Positions 1 to 11,582 of a stretch of 64,000 nt of DNA are shown piece by piece. This DNA is from Petrolisthes cinctipes (taxonomy: Eukaryota > Arthropoda > Malacostraca > Decapoda > Porcellanidae): NCBI GenBank assembly GCA_033782935.1, contig JAWQEG010000365.1, forward strand, positions 1,054,001 through 1,118,000, written 5' to 3'. The notes beneath the pieces are model-generated. The model searched no databases, was not told where the DNA came from, and saw nothing but the letters and a program-made list of their open reading frames with translations. The position numbers were made by a program, and so were the translations under genes. Positions within the stretch are counted from its first letter, which is position 1. Every line of letters starts with the position of its first letter.

Positions 1-1190
1 ACCACACCAGCCCAGCCATCAATTACCTTTTGAACAATGAAAGGATTGAGGCCGGCTAGTGGGGCCGAACCAGTGGCATGAAGCATGACAAACGAAGCAT
101 TTTTTACGTCTATGTCAAGGGGTGTTCGAGTCTCGTATCGTCCGTCGGTTCGTGGTGGTGGTCGGTCATGGCCGCCTCCTCCGCTATACGGAGGAGGGGT
201 TGGGAGGGAAGGCAACATAGTAACCACTTCCCCCAAGATGGGGGGAAGTGGGAAGAGGAAAAGAAAACACCAGAAAAGGATTTATACCAGCCCTAATTAA
301 CTAATGTTTGAGATCAACCTCTCAACCCACACTAAGGTGGTCCGTCTGTGTTTAACCACACCCAGAGCTATCAGTGGGGGAGTCCACCATAGGCAGGAGG
401 CAAAGTTGATCTCAATATAAAGATATAGACACCTACTATATCTACTACCAGCTATGGAGGGAATGAATACTAGCTAAACCTAGTCGTCACCAGAAGGGTG
501 AAAAAAAAGAAACTACTGCCGGTGCGGCAGGCCCTGGCAGCTAGAGGAGAGAGCACAAAAACATACAACCTCTCTCTCCACGACCCAGTCTCAAAGTCCG
601 TTTGGGTGAGTCAAGAGTAGGAGCTTTTATACCATCATAACGTCAGCTGATTGGTCAGTCTGGGGATACCAGCAGGTTTCTGATTGGTTGGTACGGCCGG
701 CTGCTGCGCAAACAAGGTAGTCAAGGGCAACAACTGCCGCGTAGTTTGGCGGGCTGGTTACGGTCGTTAGGTAGTTTAAGGGAAACAGCTGGTGCCTAGT
801 TGTCGGCTGGTTGCAGGGCCGTGATAGGTTACAGTAAGGTGTGTACGTACCTGACATTTACATATAAAATATACAAGAAGTAATCCCTCTGGGCTTGGTG
901 CTTCTATGATTAAGTTAATCAATTAAGTATATAATAATTTATAAAACTTTGTACAATATAAGATTATGAAAGAAAGCTATAGTTAGTGCTGGCAATGTAC
1001 TAACCGAGCAGAGGAACGAGTTGTTGTTTGGGCTTTAATGTTCTCTTTTGACTCTATTTTCCCAAAGCTGCCTCCTCTATGGATCGCGAGGAAATCTATG
1101 CATTGATTTGCCCATTTCTGGGCGTGCCGAACAACGCAATGCTGCACAACAAAGCATTTTATACTTTGGCTATAGTGAGGCTGAAACTTA
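1..1190. other. No gene seen; flank of LTR retrotransposon relic
   Basis: I see no coding region, RNA gene or clear repeat here. The open frames are short and have no recognisable motif. On the minus strand the protease frame of the neighbouring retrotransposon closes with a stop near 1190, and no reverse transcriptase motif follows it towards position 1, so the pol region appears to be lost or to lie elsewhere. Confidence 0.5.
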
Positions 1191-1194
1191 CTTG

Positions 1195-2421
1195 GCCAAA
1201 CTCTCTCTATCTATGGCTCTGCGACAGTGGTGACAGATAATAAAAATAGGGAAAATATGCCGTTTAACAGCACTCCTCTTAATCAAGGTTATGACACTTC
1301 CGGTGTCAACAATAGCTGCACACACCTTACCATTCACTATAACATTGATGACAGGCGATAATTCTTCCCTTGTTGTTCCTATTAGATTTCGGGTTTGATA
1401 ATAATTAGAATAACCAGTACCATTATGTGGTGGAGGGGCATACCTCGTAAAACCTGGTCTCTACGTAGCTTTCCCAGGACATGTGGGACTATTACTACAA
1501 CAACCAGGACGCAAACAATTAAAACATTTACCTTTTTCTGGTTTGCTCCAACAATCTTTAAAGTCATGAGTGCTCTTTTTACAGAAAGCGCAATACTTGG
1601 AAGTTTGGGGTTTATCCCCAGATGACAACTTTTCCATTTCCCGTTTTAGTTCCTCTACCATCTTTGCCAATTGTACTACTTCACTTTCTACCGTATTTTT
1701 CTCCTTATTTTTGTTATGTTCATTTGCCATTTGCATGTCTGCCTGTGGCAACATCTTAATTGGTTCCCGTTTTTGCATAATTAACAGTCTCTCTTTCAAG
1801 AAAATCCCTTAGGGGAATATGATCATCCATGAAAGATTCTAGCCTATCCCAATTATTCTGAGGAAAACCTTGCAACAACTTTCGTTTAATCATTCTGGTA
1901 ACTGTTGATCTTGAAATCTACTCTGTATTGCTGCATAATGACACTTATATTGATGGGAAAGGTTTGCGGATTCTCCATCCAATCATACTGAAATTTATCA
2001 CTTTGTCTCCCAAGCCTGGTCAAAATTTAATTCCACTCTAAATTCTCTCGTGAAATAAGACTTCAGATCACCCCATGTAAATATTTCTGGGCAGTATGCA
2101 TTATGACTGCTAGATCATTGTCTACTCGGGACTTCGCTACCTCCACACGAGTACAAGAATCTTCTGTGCACCTCTCAACTGCCTCAAAGAACATTTGTAA
2201 ACGAGCAGAGGAATCCAAGCTCTGCAATGTATCTAATTCAAGTTTTGTGATATCACGGGGTTTAACTAAGGGTGGAGTAATGCTCCTTGCGGGGTTTGGT
2301 ACATTTGGATTAGGGGTTACGGTTGATAATGGAGGGTGTAAAATAGGGGTTGTATGTGGGCAAAAGTTTACTTGTGGTGGATGATAAACCTGTGTTGTTG
2401 GCTGAAAAAACTGTGTATTTA
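1195..2421 (-). pseudogene. gag C-terminal part and aspartic protease fragment
   Basis: The minus strand encodes a long hydrophilic Gag-like stretch (about 2421-2060), then a frame break near 2055, then a charged segment and two nucleocapsid-type knuckles. The first reads CAFC...H....C (CX2CX4HX4C); the second keeps CFNC but its His is replaced. Further downstream (1388-1261) a different frame contains VDTGS, the active-site signature of retroviral-type aspartic proteases, followed by an ILK-rich stretch and a stop near 1190. Gag packages the element RNA and the protease would mature the polyprotein. Several frameshifts make this copy non-functional. Confidence 0.75.
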
Positions 2422-2429
2422 ATCTAGGA

Positions 2430-3245
2430 CAGTGGTTCTCAACTCATTTCAGGCCATGGACCACCAGCCCAATTAAAAGAATATCGTGGACCATTCCACT
2501 TGGCGGAAATACGCTCTCTCCGATATTTTCCAAAATCTGTACGGTTGGTCCTAGCCCTCTATGAGTCTATGTGACCCCTATAAATTTCATCAATATCGGC
2601 CCAGTTTCAACCTTTCCTAAAAGTTTCAACAAAATCTGTCCTCTTGTTTTTGTGTTACCAAGTTAACAGACAGACAGCCAAACAAACAAACAGACAGAGA
2701 AACTAACAGGTGATGAAAACATACTGTCGTTAACAGACAGAACCAGCATAACACAGCACACAGCATAACAACTGACCAGAAATATTTCACTCCGTTCTAC
2801 TCTTCCTCCCTGCTTAATTTTAGATTACTACAATTTACAGTTGAAAACAAAATCAAAGTACACCACACCTATAAAACAGCGCAGGACGAATAACACAACT
2901 AATCAACTGATCAGTTCGGTGGCTACTGCACTACAACAGTGTTACATATAGCCGCACGGCAGCTGACAGGAATCGAACAGGAAGGCTCGTCACATCGACT
3001 TGTAAAGTATGTATTAGGCTAGGCTAAGGCCAGAAACTTAGTGACTCGAAATGCTACTTAGCAGCTTCAACCTGAAGATTGCCAATATATTTCTTAAATA
3101 GGAATAATATATGAAAATGAATGGCCAGTTACCGTAATTATCATGATAAAATTGTATGCACTTATTTCCAGTTTATTACCAAATATAGTGGACGTCCTAT
3201 GGACCACCCAAAAAGTCACCATGGACCACCAGTTGAGAACCACTG
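2430..3245. mobile_element. Non-autonomous hAT element with perfect 8-bp target duplication
   Basis: The ends are perfect 15-base inverted repeats (CAGTGGTTCTCAACT), a sequence typical of hAT/Charlie termini. The same 8 bases, ATCTAGGA, lie immediately outside both ends (2422-2429 and 3246-3253), the hAT-sized target duplication. The 816 bp between hold no transposase. It lies inside the retrotransposon gag, so it inserted after that element. Confidence 0.92.
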
Positions 3246-3365
3246 ATCTAGGAGGAACTGAAGATAACTGCGGTCGTCGGACTTGCTCGGGTCTCATCGA
3301 AGATGGTGAGGATGGAGATGTAAATTCACTCTCCATACGAGGGATAAATTGTGTCTCTCCCGGCT
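3246..3365 (-). pseudogene. gag middle segment between two DNA transposons
   Basis: This 120-base segment is the piece of Gag trapped between the hAT element (2430-3245) and the long-TIR element (3366-5054). On the minus strand it reads as a Pro/Ser-rich, proline-containing linker with no stop. Its frame joins in register with the Gag pieces on either side when each inserted element and one duplication copy are ignored. By itself it has no recognisable domain; the assignment rests on frame continuity. Confidence 0.7.
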
Positions 3366-3491
3366 GCATTATTCCACTTTGTATACTGGATCGTCACCAC
3401 AGCTCCCAGGCAGCCAATCAGCTGCCCTGATCGCACAGCCATTGCCAACGTCACCCATCACTTGGCTATGACGTCATGGAGTGTTGCCAAG

Positions 3492-3546
<55 letters not shown>

Positions 3547-4207
3547 CCTCTTTATTGCTGCCAGTGTAATTGCCAATAAAAATAACTGTGCATGAAAAAT
3601 AAAACGTTTTAAAGTCGTGTTTTATGTTTCTTTCTCAAATGGCACACGTCTTTACAACAATTACGATGAGGAGTTGTCATGTAACAGTAGCATTTAATTA
3701 TTTTACGCTTTCTCGTGGAACCCCTGGTGATGGTCGGTGGAACACACTGATCTCGACTGTATACCCTAATGATCATTATAGGCTGTGTATTCATTTTCTA
3801 CATTAATTTCTTACATCATCTTTCATTATATATTCAATGGCTTATGAAATTTTAGGTTAAAAACACCAGCCAAACTGGAAATAAGCAAATTTCATGAATT
3901 GACAGGGGGGTTAGAATATAACTCTAGCTAATGCAGGGGGTCCACTGTTTAACCTATATGAAAAGCAAAGATCTGTCTAACACTAATATATGTGGCGGAT
4001 TTCCAATGAAACTTTACAAATATTCCATATACTCTTAGGAACACTAAATTTGTTTGGCGTCTTGATATCATGTCTGGCTGTTTGATATATCTGTATCCCC
4101 ACTGAAACTGCTGGTCTGATTTCAATAAAACTTTGCAAACATGTTCCTAATGTTCCTGGCGTTTTGATATCTCAAGTAATTAAAACAGTTTTATTATGAT
4201 TGCCACC

Positions 4208-4253
<46 letters not shown>

Positions 4254-5054
4254 GCTTTGCAATGTGTATTAAAATAAATGAGTGTCTTAATTAATAATAT
4301 GACCCTAACTCCAAAAAGGTTATACAGTACTGTACATATAATTATATTTTATGTAAATAATATCTTCCCATGGCTAACAAAATATTATTTTATTAACCCA
4401 AGGAAAGGCACCTGGCAGTGTAAGGGAAAATATTAAATAGTGAAAAAGCTAACATAAATCTAGTGGGGTTAATCTTCATAACTGGTGTTTTGTTTGGCTT
4501 ACGAAAACAAAACAAACTACGTTTTTGGGAGTGCAATCGTAAGTTAAATCGTGAATTCCATTAAATTTAATGTATATAAAATTGTAAATAGTAGCTTCGT
4601 GAATTCATGATTTGTATATACAGTTCTAGCAGTAGGAGACTGAGGCCTATGACAATAAATAGTAAGAAGTACTTGAGGTATGTAGTGAAAATAAAGCCTA
4701 ATTAAAATTATATAGAAAATTTGCAGTTGACGAAGACTACATAGCCTATTATTAGCCTACATGGCAACTCCTCATCGTAATTGTTGGAAAGACGTGTGCC
4801 ATTTGAGAAAGAAACATAAAACACGACTTTAAAACGTTTTATTTTTCATGCACAGTTATTTTTATTGGCAATTACACTGGCAGCAATAAAGAGGAACAAA
4901 TATAAATATTTAATATATATATATGTTACTTGGCAACACTCCATGACGTCATAGCCAAGTGATGGGTGACGTGAGCACTGGCTGTGCGATCAGAGCAGCT
5001 GAATGGCTGCCTGGAAGCTGTTTTGATGAGCCAGTATACAAAGTGGAATAATGC
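3366..5054. mobile_element. Long terminal-inverted-repeat DNA element, possibly MULE-like
   Basis: Arms of about 300 bases (3366-3680 and about 4758-5054) are inverted copies of each other, differing mainly in the length of an (AT)n tract. The outermost bases read GCATTATTCCAC in both directions. CTCCCGGCT (3357-3365) and CTCCCGGCC (5055-5063) flank it, a 9-base duplication with one mismatch, the size typical of Mutator-like elements. The 1.1 kb interior is AT-rich with a second (AT)n tract (about 4210-4250) and has no transposase. Superfamily assignment is inference from duplication length and arm length. Confidence 0.8.
3490..3541. repeat. (AT)n microsatellite
   Basis: An uninterrupted AT dinucleotide run of about 50 bases lies in the left arm of the long-TIR element. 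The corresponding position of the right arm (about 4908-4925) has only a short run, so the tract expanded or contracted after the arms separated. Confidence 0.95.
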
Positions 5055-5318
5055 CTCCCGGCCTTTCCAACTCACTCACTCGTTCCGTTAAGTTATGAAA
5101 TTTTTCTCTCATGGTTTTTAATTTATCTAGCTCTTGTACTTTCCTTGCTATCCGGTCACTTGTTCCGTTATTAACTTCAATTCCCTTATTTCGAATCTTA
5201 CTTCGTTATCTATCTCTTGATCCACTGCTCTTGCGATGGCTCCTACTTAACCCACAGCCCCTTCACGTTGTACTGCTTCTGCCATGGTTTCGGCTCGAAT
5301 GGCACTACGAGTTAACAT
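5055..5318 (-). pseudogene. gag N-terminal segment with coiled-coil-like region
   Basis: On the minus strand an ATG at 5318-5316 follows the LTR and leader and opens a frame rich in Glu, Arg, Ile and Leu in a heptad-like pattern, as in many Gag N-termini. One in-frame TAA lies about 23 codons in, and a one-base frame break follows about 30 codons later, so this copy is broken. The segment ends at the target duplication of the 3366-5054 element. There is no match I can name beyond general Gag character. Confidence 0.65.
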
Positions 5319-5502
5319 TTTATTTGTAATAGTTTTAATTATCATTTATACCCGGTATTTTAATAGATAAACAACTACCTGCGCACCGTCAACCGCTAGT
5401 TCCCAAAGAGTTTGACTGTGTCCTACTATTGCTGTCTTAAATATCGGACCCAATTCCACGGATCTTCGCTAAAACAATTTCTTTGGGGTCTGATTTATCC
5501 CA

Positions 5503-5517
5503 CCTTAGCTGGCACCA
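5503..5517 (-). promoter_or_regulatory. Possible tRNA primer-binding site
   Basis: Immediately downstream of the LTR on the minus strand is TGGTGCCAGCTAAGG. It begins with TGG, as a site complementary to a tRNA 3' CCA end must. I cannot identify the primer tRNA. The equivalent place after the inverted LTR copy (about 14311) also begins TGG but differs afterwards. Confidence 0.4.
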
Positions 5518-5520
5518 GTT

Positions 5521-5870
5521 TAACGGCGGGATTTTTGTTCCCCTTATTAATATTAATATTTTTCTTTACTCTGGGAGGAAAACAAAAACCCACTGCATTT
5601 AACAAACAAAAAACCACTAGTGTATGCTACTATATCCTATCGCTGATCAACCCGGTCTGGAAAATCAAACAAGAGACTGATGAAGAACAGGACTTGCCTT
5701 GCGAATACCAAAAATAAATCATACAAAGGACAAGTCCAGCTCCTCTCCAGTACTGGGTATGCGCTGCCACCACCAGACCAAAGTCGATCAGAGGAACCAA
5801 GTGAACACACACCGGAAGGGTAACGTAGCGTTACTTTAAGGAGGCTCGTGAGTAAACAACCCAGACTACA
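5521..5870 (-). repeat. LTR-like sequence, left copy
   Basis: About 350 bases, read on the minus strand from TGTAGTCTGGG. It is matched along its length, in opposite orientation, by 13973-14308. The match carries on outward through TAAAAT to a TTAA, where the piggyBac relic begins. It precedes the PBS-like site and Gag, which is why I call it an LTR. In this copy the 3' terminal CA is not clear. Confidence 0.7.
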
Positions 5871-5889
5871 ATTTTAAGCCTCTTTGCAA

Positions 5890-7212
5890 AAAACACGTTC
5901 TCCAGCATTACTGGCGCAACGATGCCCTCATCACCTTTGTTTAGCAAGTATATGCCTCGTGATAGATTTTTATTATTGTTGAGTTTTCTTCACTTCTCAG
6001 ACAATGAAAATCCTAACAAAGAAGACCGTATCTGGAAAGTGAGAGGTATATTTTCGATGATACTTTCAAGGTTCAAGAAATATTTCTATCCATTTCAAAA
6101 GCTGGTCATAGATGAGTCACTTATGCTATACAAAGGTCGGCTAGTTTTCAAACAATATATACCCTCTAAAAGACATCGCTTCGGCTTGAAACTATTTGTT
6201 TTATGTGACTGTGATATAGGATTTGTGCTTGACATGATTGTTTACACAGGCACAAATATAGATATACCAGTGGTGCACAAGAAAGACCCTATAGGTATGT
6301 CTGGTGCTATCGTAAAGAAAATGATGGCAGACTACCTGAGCAGGGGTCATATATTGTACACCGACAACTGGTATACAAGACCTGATCTGTGCCAATTCCT
6401 GCGTGACAACAAAACGGGATCATGTGGAATTGTACGGGCGAATAGGAAGTTCATGCCGAAATTCAATGGAAATAAAACTCGAGTTGAAAACCTAGTTCTA
6501 GTGATACACCAGATTCTATAGAGGACGCTCGCCCCCACCACGAGAGAAGTAGGAAGCGACGCAAGACGGAACTGTTCATCCAAAGTGAAAAGTCTGGCAA
6601 GATTGGCGCATACAAGTGGAACGATAGGCGGCCAGTCCACCTCCTTTCCACCATTCACAAAGGTGAACTAGTTCCAACCGGAAAGATTCACCACAGAACA
6701 AAAAAAAACATCATGAAGCCTGATGTTGTGGTAGATTATACTAAAAATATGGGCCTTGTAGACAAGTCTGACAGTCAGATAATTGGCGTTGAGTGTTTGA
6801 GACAGTCTGTCAAGTGGTACCACAAGTTCTTCTTCCACTTGATAGATATCACAATGCTCAATGCTTACAATCTCTGGCTTGTCAAAAAGAATATTGACCC
6901 CTCTAAGAAGCCAAAGCTACGCGAGTTTGTGTACAATGTTGCTTACCAGCTTTTGGAGAACCTACTACCAACATCAAAGGTCGACGCCCTAACCCCATGC
7001 CAGATCGCATAATAGACGCATATAGTCGCCATTATCCAGTATATACTGAGATGGCGAATGGAAAGAAGAAACCAAGAGACTGCTATGTATGCAAGCACAC
7101 AACCCGACGTCAAAAGAAACGCACTCGCGTAGTCATCATATGCAATGAGTGCAACATTGGACTATGTATAGTAGGTTGCTTCAGGGATTACCACACATTG
7201 AAGAATTTCTGA
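5890..7212 (+). pseudogene. piggyBac-like transposase, frameshifted and N-terminally truncated
   Basis: The sequence carries the piggyBac DDE transposase fold (DDE_Tnp_1_7). I see QHYWRND upstream of 5930 in one frame, then RDRFLLLL, then the catalytic triad: Asp at 6111 (VIDES), Asp at 6363 (YTDNWYT) and Asp at 6761 (GLVDKSD). The C-terminus has a Cys/His cluster (CYVC...CNEC...C...YH), as in the piggyBac C-terminal zinc-binding domain. At least three frame breaks (near 5930, 6500 and 7000) are needed to read through. The N-terminal third is missing; the reading begins just beyond a TTAA at 5874-5877 where LTR sequence stops. The enzyme would cut and paste DNA at TTAA sites; this copy cannot make it. 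Confidence 0.9.
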
Positions 7213-7376
7213 TCCACCAGCGCTTCACGGTGACTTACTGAGAGAGAGAGAAACTTCACGCAATTGTTTGTTTACCTAAAATATTCAATATATATTATAT
7301 GTATCATAATTTCTAAATATTAATAAAAATATATATAAAGTGAGTACCTTTTCACTATTGAATATCAGACCTCTGT

Positions 7377-7398
7377 TTGTGTGTGTGTGTGTGTGTGT
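7377..7398. repeat. (GT)n microsatellite
   Basis: A short GT dinucleotide run. A similar run lies at 8357-8375 on the far side of the inverted repeat, but the surrounding bases do not match, so I do not treat the pair as part of the palindrome. Confidence 0.9.
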
Positions 7399-7589
7399 AA
7401 AAATATAGTAATTCTCCCCCACCCTCTCTCTCTCTGACGAGCCCCCTTCACCTCGTGTCCCTAGTAATTCTATTCCCCCTGGGAAGAGTGATAGTGAGTC
7501 ATTATAAACGAGAGGACAATGAGGGAGGCTGTACTTTCTGGTCGTACATAAACATGGCTAGCTTCCACAGAGGATGGGTTTTCCTATGC

Positions 7590-8318
7590 ATTATTTATTT
7601 TATTGGAGGGTTACTTTATAATAGGCTGAACAAAAAATTGACTCATCTTTTCTCTTTTTGTCATATAATTAAAATAATAAATATGACTAGATTTGAATAG
7701 AGTACGTAACAATAACAGCTAGAGTCATTTGTACTGCCGACTTCAAGCTATTGGTTGATATCATTGAGTATGGTATATTTTATAAATCTTGAAAGGGAAA
7801 GTTATTCATTAGTTTTCATGGAAAATAATTTCTCAATATTATCTTTGATAGAGATACTGCCATGGAGCTGTGGAGTGAGTGAAAAAAAGGATATTTCCCC
7901 TCTCTAATAATAAAAACGACCTGTTTTTGATCCATCATAGAAAACGTTTATTTACCAGTTTACATTGATAACACACTCAATTGTATCTTGTGTATACTTA
8001 TTGACTTTCACAGCTCCATGGCAGTATCTCTATCAAAGATAATATTGAGAAATTATTTTCCATGAAAACTAATGAATAACAAACACTTTCCCTTTCAAGA
8101 TTTATAAAATATACCATACTCATATCAACCTATAGCTTGAAGTCGGCAGTACAAATGATTCTAGCATTTATTGTTATGTACTCTATTCAAATCTAATATA
8201 TAGTCATATATATATTTTTTTTATTATATGACTTGCAAGATGTAAGGAGTGAAGATGAGTCAATTTTTTGCTCAACCTTCGGGCTTCATATAACAGGTTA
8301 CACTACATTATTACCTAT
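7590..8318. repeat. Inverted repeat with about 290-base arms
   Basis: The left arm (about 7590-7882) and right arm (about 8005-8318) are reverse complements with scattered differences, for example around the shared TTGACTCATCTT and GAGATACTGCCATGG blocks. A spacer of about 120 bases separates them. No target duplication was found, so I cannot say whether it is a mobile foldback element. There is no credible coding capacity. Confidence 0.8.
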
Positions 8319-8319
8319 C

Positions 8320-8974
8320 ATTCATCTGCGGTTATTGAGCCACTCCCTCTCCAGTGTGTGTGTGTGTGTGTGTGTAAGTAAGTTCGCCACACCCATAAGA
8401 ACCTAATCTGATAATTGTCTCCCCCTCCCTTTCCTTTACCTCTTCCTCTCCCCTAGCCTTCCATACTGTAATAACTCTCTCTCTATCTCTCTCCAAATGA
8501 CATGCAAATCAAGGGAAATGCATCGGAATTACCGCTCATGAAGAAAGGGAGGGGTAGGAATAGGGCTTTATGCTGTTGGGGATCATGTGTAAGTAAATTT
8601 TTATTTACTCCTTTACTGGACACTCCTTTTCATTTATAAAACTTTCTCAATATTATATTATATACAATTATGGAAAATGTACACTCAGTCTTATATAAAA
8701 GGATTCAAGGAAGGAAACGAAGAGAAAGTAGGAGGAGGAGGATGGGTATGATAAGAGAAGAGAGGAAGAAGGGAAAGTAAAAGGAAGGGAGGAGGAGAGA
8801 AGAAGGGAGAGGCGGCAAAGTGGGTTTATTATCTGACCGTGTGAAGTGGGTCAGGTCAACTACTCTGGACGTCTCAAGACGCGTATAGCAGGCTGTCGAG
8901 CGGGAGTCTTTAGACTTGCATAGCAGGATTGTAAGGTGGTCGTCTAGAGACGCGCATAACAGCGAAAGGGTTAG
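8320..8974. repeat. Gene-free stretch: purine-rich tract and 36-base repeats
   Basis: No gene is seen. About 8700-8825 is a long purine-rich (GA/GGA) tract on the + strand. About 8866-8970 holds roughly 2.6 imperfect copies of a 36-base unit, each built around a small palindrome (GTCT..AGAC) followed by a GCATA.CAG core. The unit ends just before the TTAA that bounds the large palindrome. Confidence 0.6.
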
Positions 8975-10159
8975 TTAACGGGGGTACTGTGACGTGAATT
9001 GAGAACTAATATCTATATAGGATCACAGTCTATTTGTTATATCGGTGACGGAAATATTCAACTAATTATAAACCAGTTTATTTATAATATGTTCACACGA
9101 GTACATTTATATTTATATAATAATACAATAATGTTTCCTCCCTCCCTTATTAATAGTTCCTACTCCCCATTCTGTCAACTAGGACAGGAAGAATTCCGTG
9201 TCTCGCCAGTTGACAGAGCTAAACACACATAAATCCACATACCAAAAACAATGACCACAATATTTAAAAAAAAATCACATCCTAAACATCAATATCCTAA
9301 TACATCCTAACATCAATATCCTAATAATATTATTCGAATTGTGAATTACCAGCAATTATTATTAGTATTATTCACCATATGTGTGTCAAGTTCCTCAAGG
9401 GTTTGTTACTAATTGGCTGCTTCTCCCAGCTGTCAAACCAAAGGCCGGAAGCAGAATGAGAGCAAAAAAAACATACATTAGTTACACACAATATTCTTCA
9501 GTTATTTAAATTCCAACACTGAACTAATTCAGTTCACAATTTTCACAATACAATATAATATAACGAGAGCTCAGCTCTTACCTGTCAAACCAAAGGCCGG
9601 AAGCAGAATGAGAAGGAAATAGAGTAGGCTACTCCCTCCTCAAATCCTCTCCATCCCCGGTCAAATAAAGTAGTGCCCCCGTATTTCTAATTATGGCATT
9701 CTTATCAGTCCCACCCTTACTGGTGTATATTCAGTTACATATTACCATTTACACATATTCCCTTACTCAAATTCATTGCCTTCTTCCTCGGTTAAAGTAT
9801 TATATTACTGTAGTATACATATACAAGGCATGTATTGTTCCGCCAGCGAGAGAATGTGCCATCATGACTAGACCCTAACTAATTCAATTAATTTTCTAAG
9901 TAAGTTACAGTTAAAATACAGGTACAGCTCCGGACAGATCAAGGGTCCACACTTCTTCCACCAGCGACTTTGTTTGGGCCTCATCTGATCTGGTAACAGT
10001 TGCAAGTGGAGGGAGGGGGGATGTTAGTGGGGGAGGAGGAGAGAAATGTGGGCGGAGCTATATAAGAGGGTAACGAATGATCAGGTAGAGAAGACATGTG
10101 TCAGGAGGAATGAATGAAACATACACTGTGAACGGTATCGAATCACCAATAGTTTAAAG

Positions 10160-10597
10160 CAGGGTTCTTCAAACTTTTTCAGTCGTGACCCAGATTTTAC
10201 TGTGACATCATTCTCGCGACCCATACAGAAAGATATTTTACAAATGACCAGAATTATCAACCTAAGAAAATATAAGGCTAGAAACTGAAACTCAATAATT
10301 ATTATTAAAAGGCACTCTAACCAGAATTATAAATATAATTATAAGCACTGCCTCACCTACTCCTCCCCCTCTCTCACTCTCTCTCAAGAAGGCTAATATT
10401 TGTGCAATGATTTTGTTTAATTGATAATTAAATATATGAATATTCGATTGTAAAAATATGTTAGGTGGATTCATGTATGAACTTCATATTTATTTTATTG
10501 TCACGAACATTATTATTCTATTTTATTCATGTATTTATTTTTGTGAGCCTGCGACCCAGTTTGGAGGAATTCGGGACCCGTAATTTGAAGAACCCGG
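10160..10597 (+). mobile_element. hAT MITE, left palindrome arm
   Basis: The termini are CAGGGTTCTTCAAA and the complement of CCGGGTTCTTCAAA, hAT-type ends. GTTTAAAG lies directly outside both (10152-10159 and 10598-10605), an 8-base target duplication. It is 438 bases long with no transposase. The same insertion, with the same duplication, recurs at 12061-12503 and 30960-31413. Confidence 0.9.
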
Positions 10598-10864
10598 GTT
10601 TAAAGAAGTGCATACCGCATTAACGTAGGTGGATATAGGAAGAAGAAATGTGATGATTTGAGGCGAGGGTGAGGGGGAAGAGGGTAAGAAAAATGAAGGT
10701 GATTAGTTGAAAAGTAATAACAAACAAATATAATTAGAATATCTGTTACATTATATCCTTTAAATAAAGGCACTGTCATTTGTTCACCATCGTAGTGGGA
10801 TAGACTACTGAATATATATTATCCTTTGGATATTAGACATCTATCCCTGTATTCCTTTTATCCC

Positions 10865-11080
10865 TCGTGCTTGCCCCGTTGGGGGGTATTGCCTGTAATG
10901 ATGTGGGCAATACTTTAAGAGTTTTGGCGCCCCTTCGGCCCCAGCCACTAGCTTTTAGTTCTTCAACTGACCCTCCTTTTTTAATTCCTATTTCCTTGCT
11001 TGCTGTCACACCTCTCTATCACCTTTTTCTAGTGCTATATGACCTCGCAGTTGCTCCACCTAATATCAATCAAATCCCTC
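10865..11080 (-). repeat. SINE-like repeat, left arm copy
   Basis: The block containing GGCGCCCCTTCGGCC is the complement of 11583-11760 and resembles the sequences at 38575-38770 and 59150-59490. Its recurrence at four separate places argues for a dispersed short interspersed repeat. I could not identify a tRNA-like promoter in this copy. Confidence 0.65.
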
Positions 11081-11582
11081 GTGCTTGTAGTCCACCCTAT
11101 TTATCACCTCCCAAGCCCAGCTATTTTTTTTTTTTCGGCAGAAGACGGTTTAATTTTCTAACCTTTTTAATGATCATATTTGTCAACAAATTATTTAAGC
11201 TATTTACCAGGCTTTTTTCTTCTAAATATGCATTTCCTTAAAAATAATCGATGTTAAACTTAAATATGCGCCGCTATATGCCGTTTTCAATAAACTTGGT
11301 CTAATTTTATGGATAGGCTATATAGATTACTGTATCTCTCAAGTAACTCGCAACCTTACACATCCTCCCTACTGTCTTTTCCCTCTCTCGCTTGCCCTTC
11401 CCTTCTTTCTTACCGTTTATCTTTTCTTTCTCATATGTTTAACCTTCTCATTCGTTCTTAAAAAGTTTTAATGTCATATGTCTTTCTCCCTTATCACTTA
11501 TAGTCCAATATATGATTCGAAAAACTACGGCTGAGATTATGTTGTAGATCGCATTTTGGTTCTCAATATGTAGAGGTTTATT
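11081..11582. other. Palindrome spacer
   Basis: About 500 unpaired bases between the two arms, with a T-rich run near 11126 and AT-rich sequence. No gene, RNA or transposon end was recognised. If the palindrome extrudes, this is the loop. Confidence 0.6.

Larger units (their letters stand above)
1190..5870 (-). mobile_element. Decayed LTR retrotransposon (LTR, gag, protease) with two nested DNA transposons
   Basis: Reading on the minus strand from 5870, I see an LTR-like block (5521-5870), a possible primer-binding site (5503-5517), a leader, a Gag start codon at 5318, Gag fragments with a coiled-coil-like stretch, two Cys-rich knuckles (about 1480-1620) and an aspartic protease with a DTGS motif (about 1300). 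Gag is split by two DNA elements, 3366-5054 and 2430-3245. The frame resumes in register across each site once the element and one target-duplication copy are discounted, so all three Gag segments belong to one element. Reverse transcriptase and integrase were not found. Whether it is Ty3-like or BEL/Pao-like is unresolved; the paired knuckles fit either. Confidence 0.75.

Noticed and set aside
3143..3430. + strand protein-coding gene
   Set aside because: It crosses the border of the hAT element and is antisense to Gag; the target duplications show it is a chance frame.
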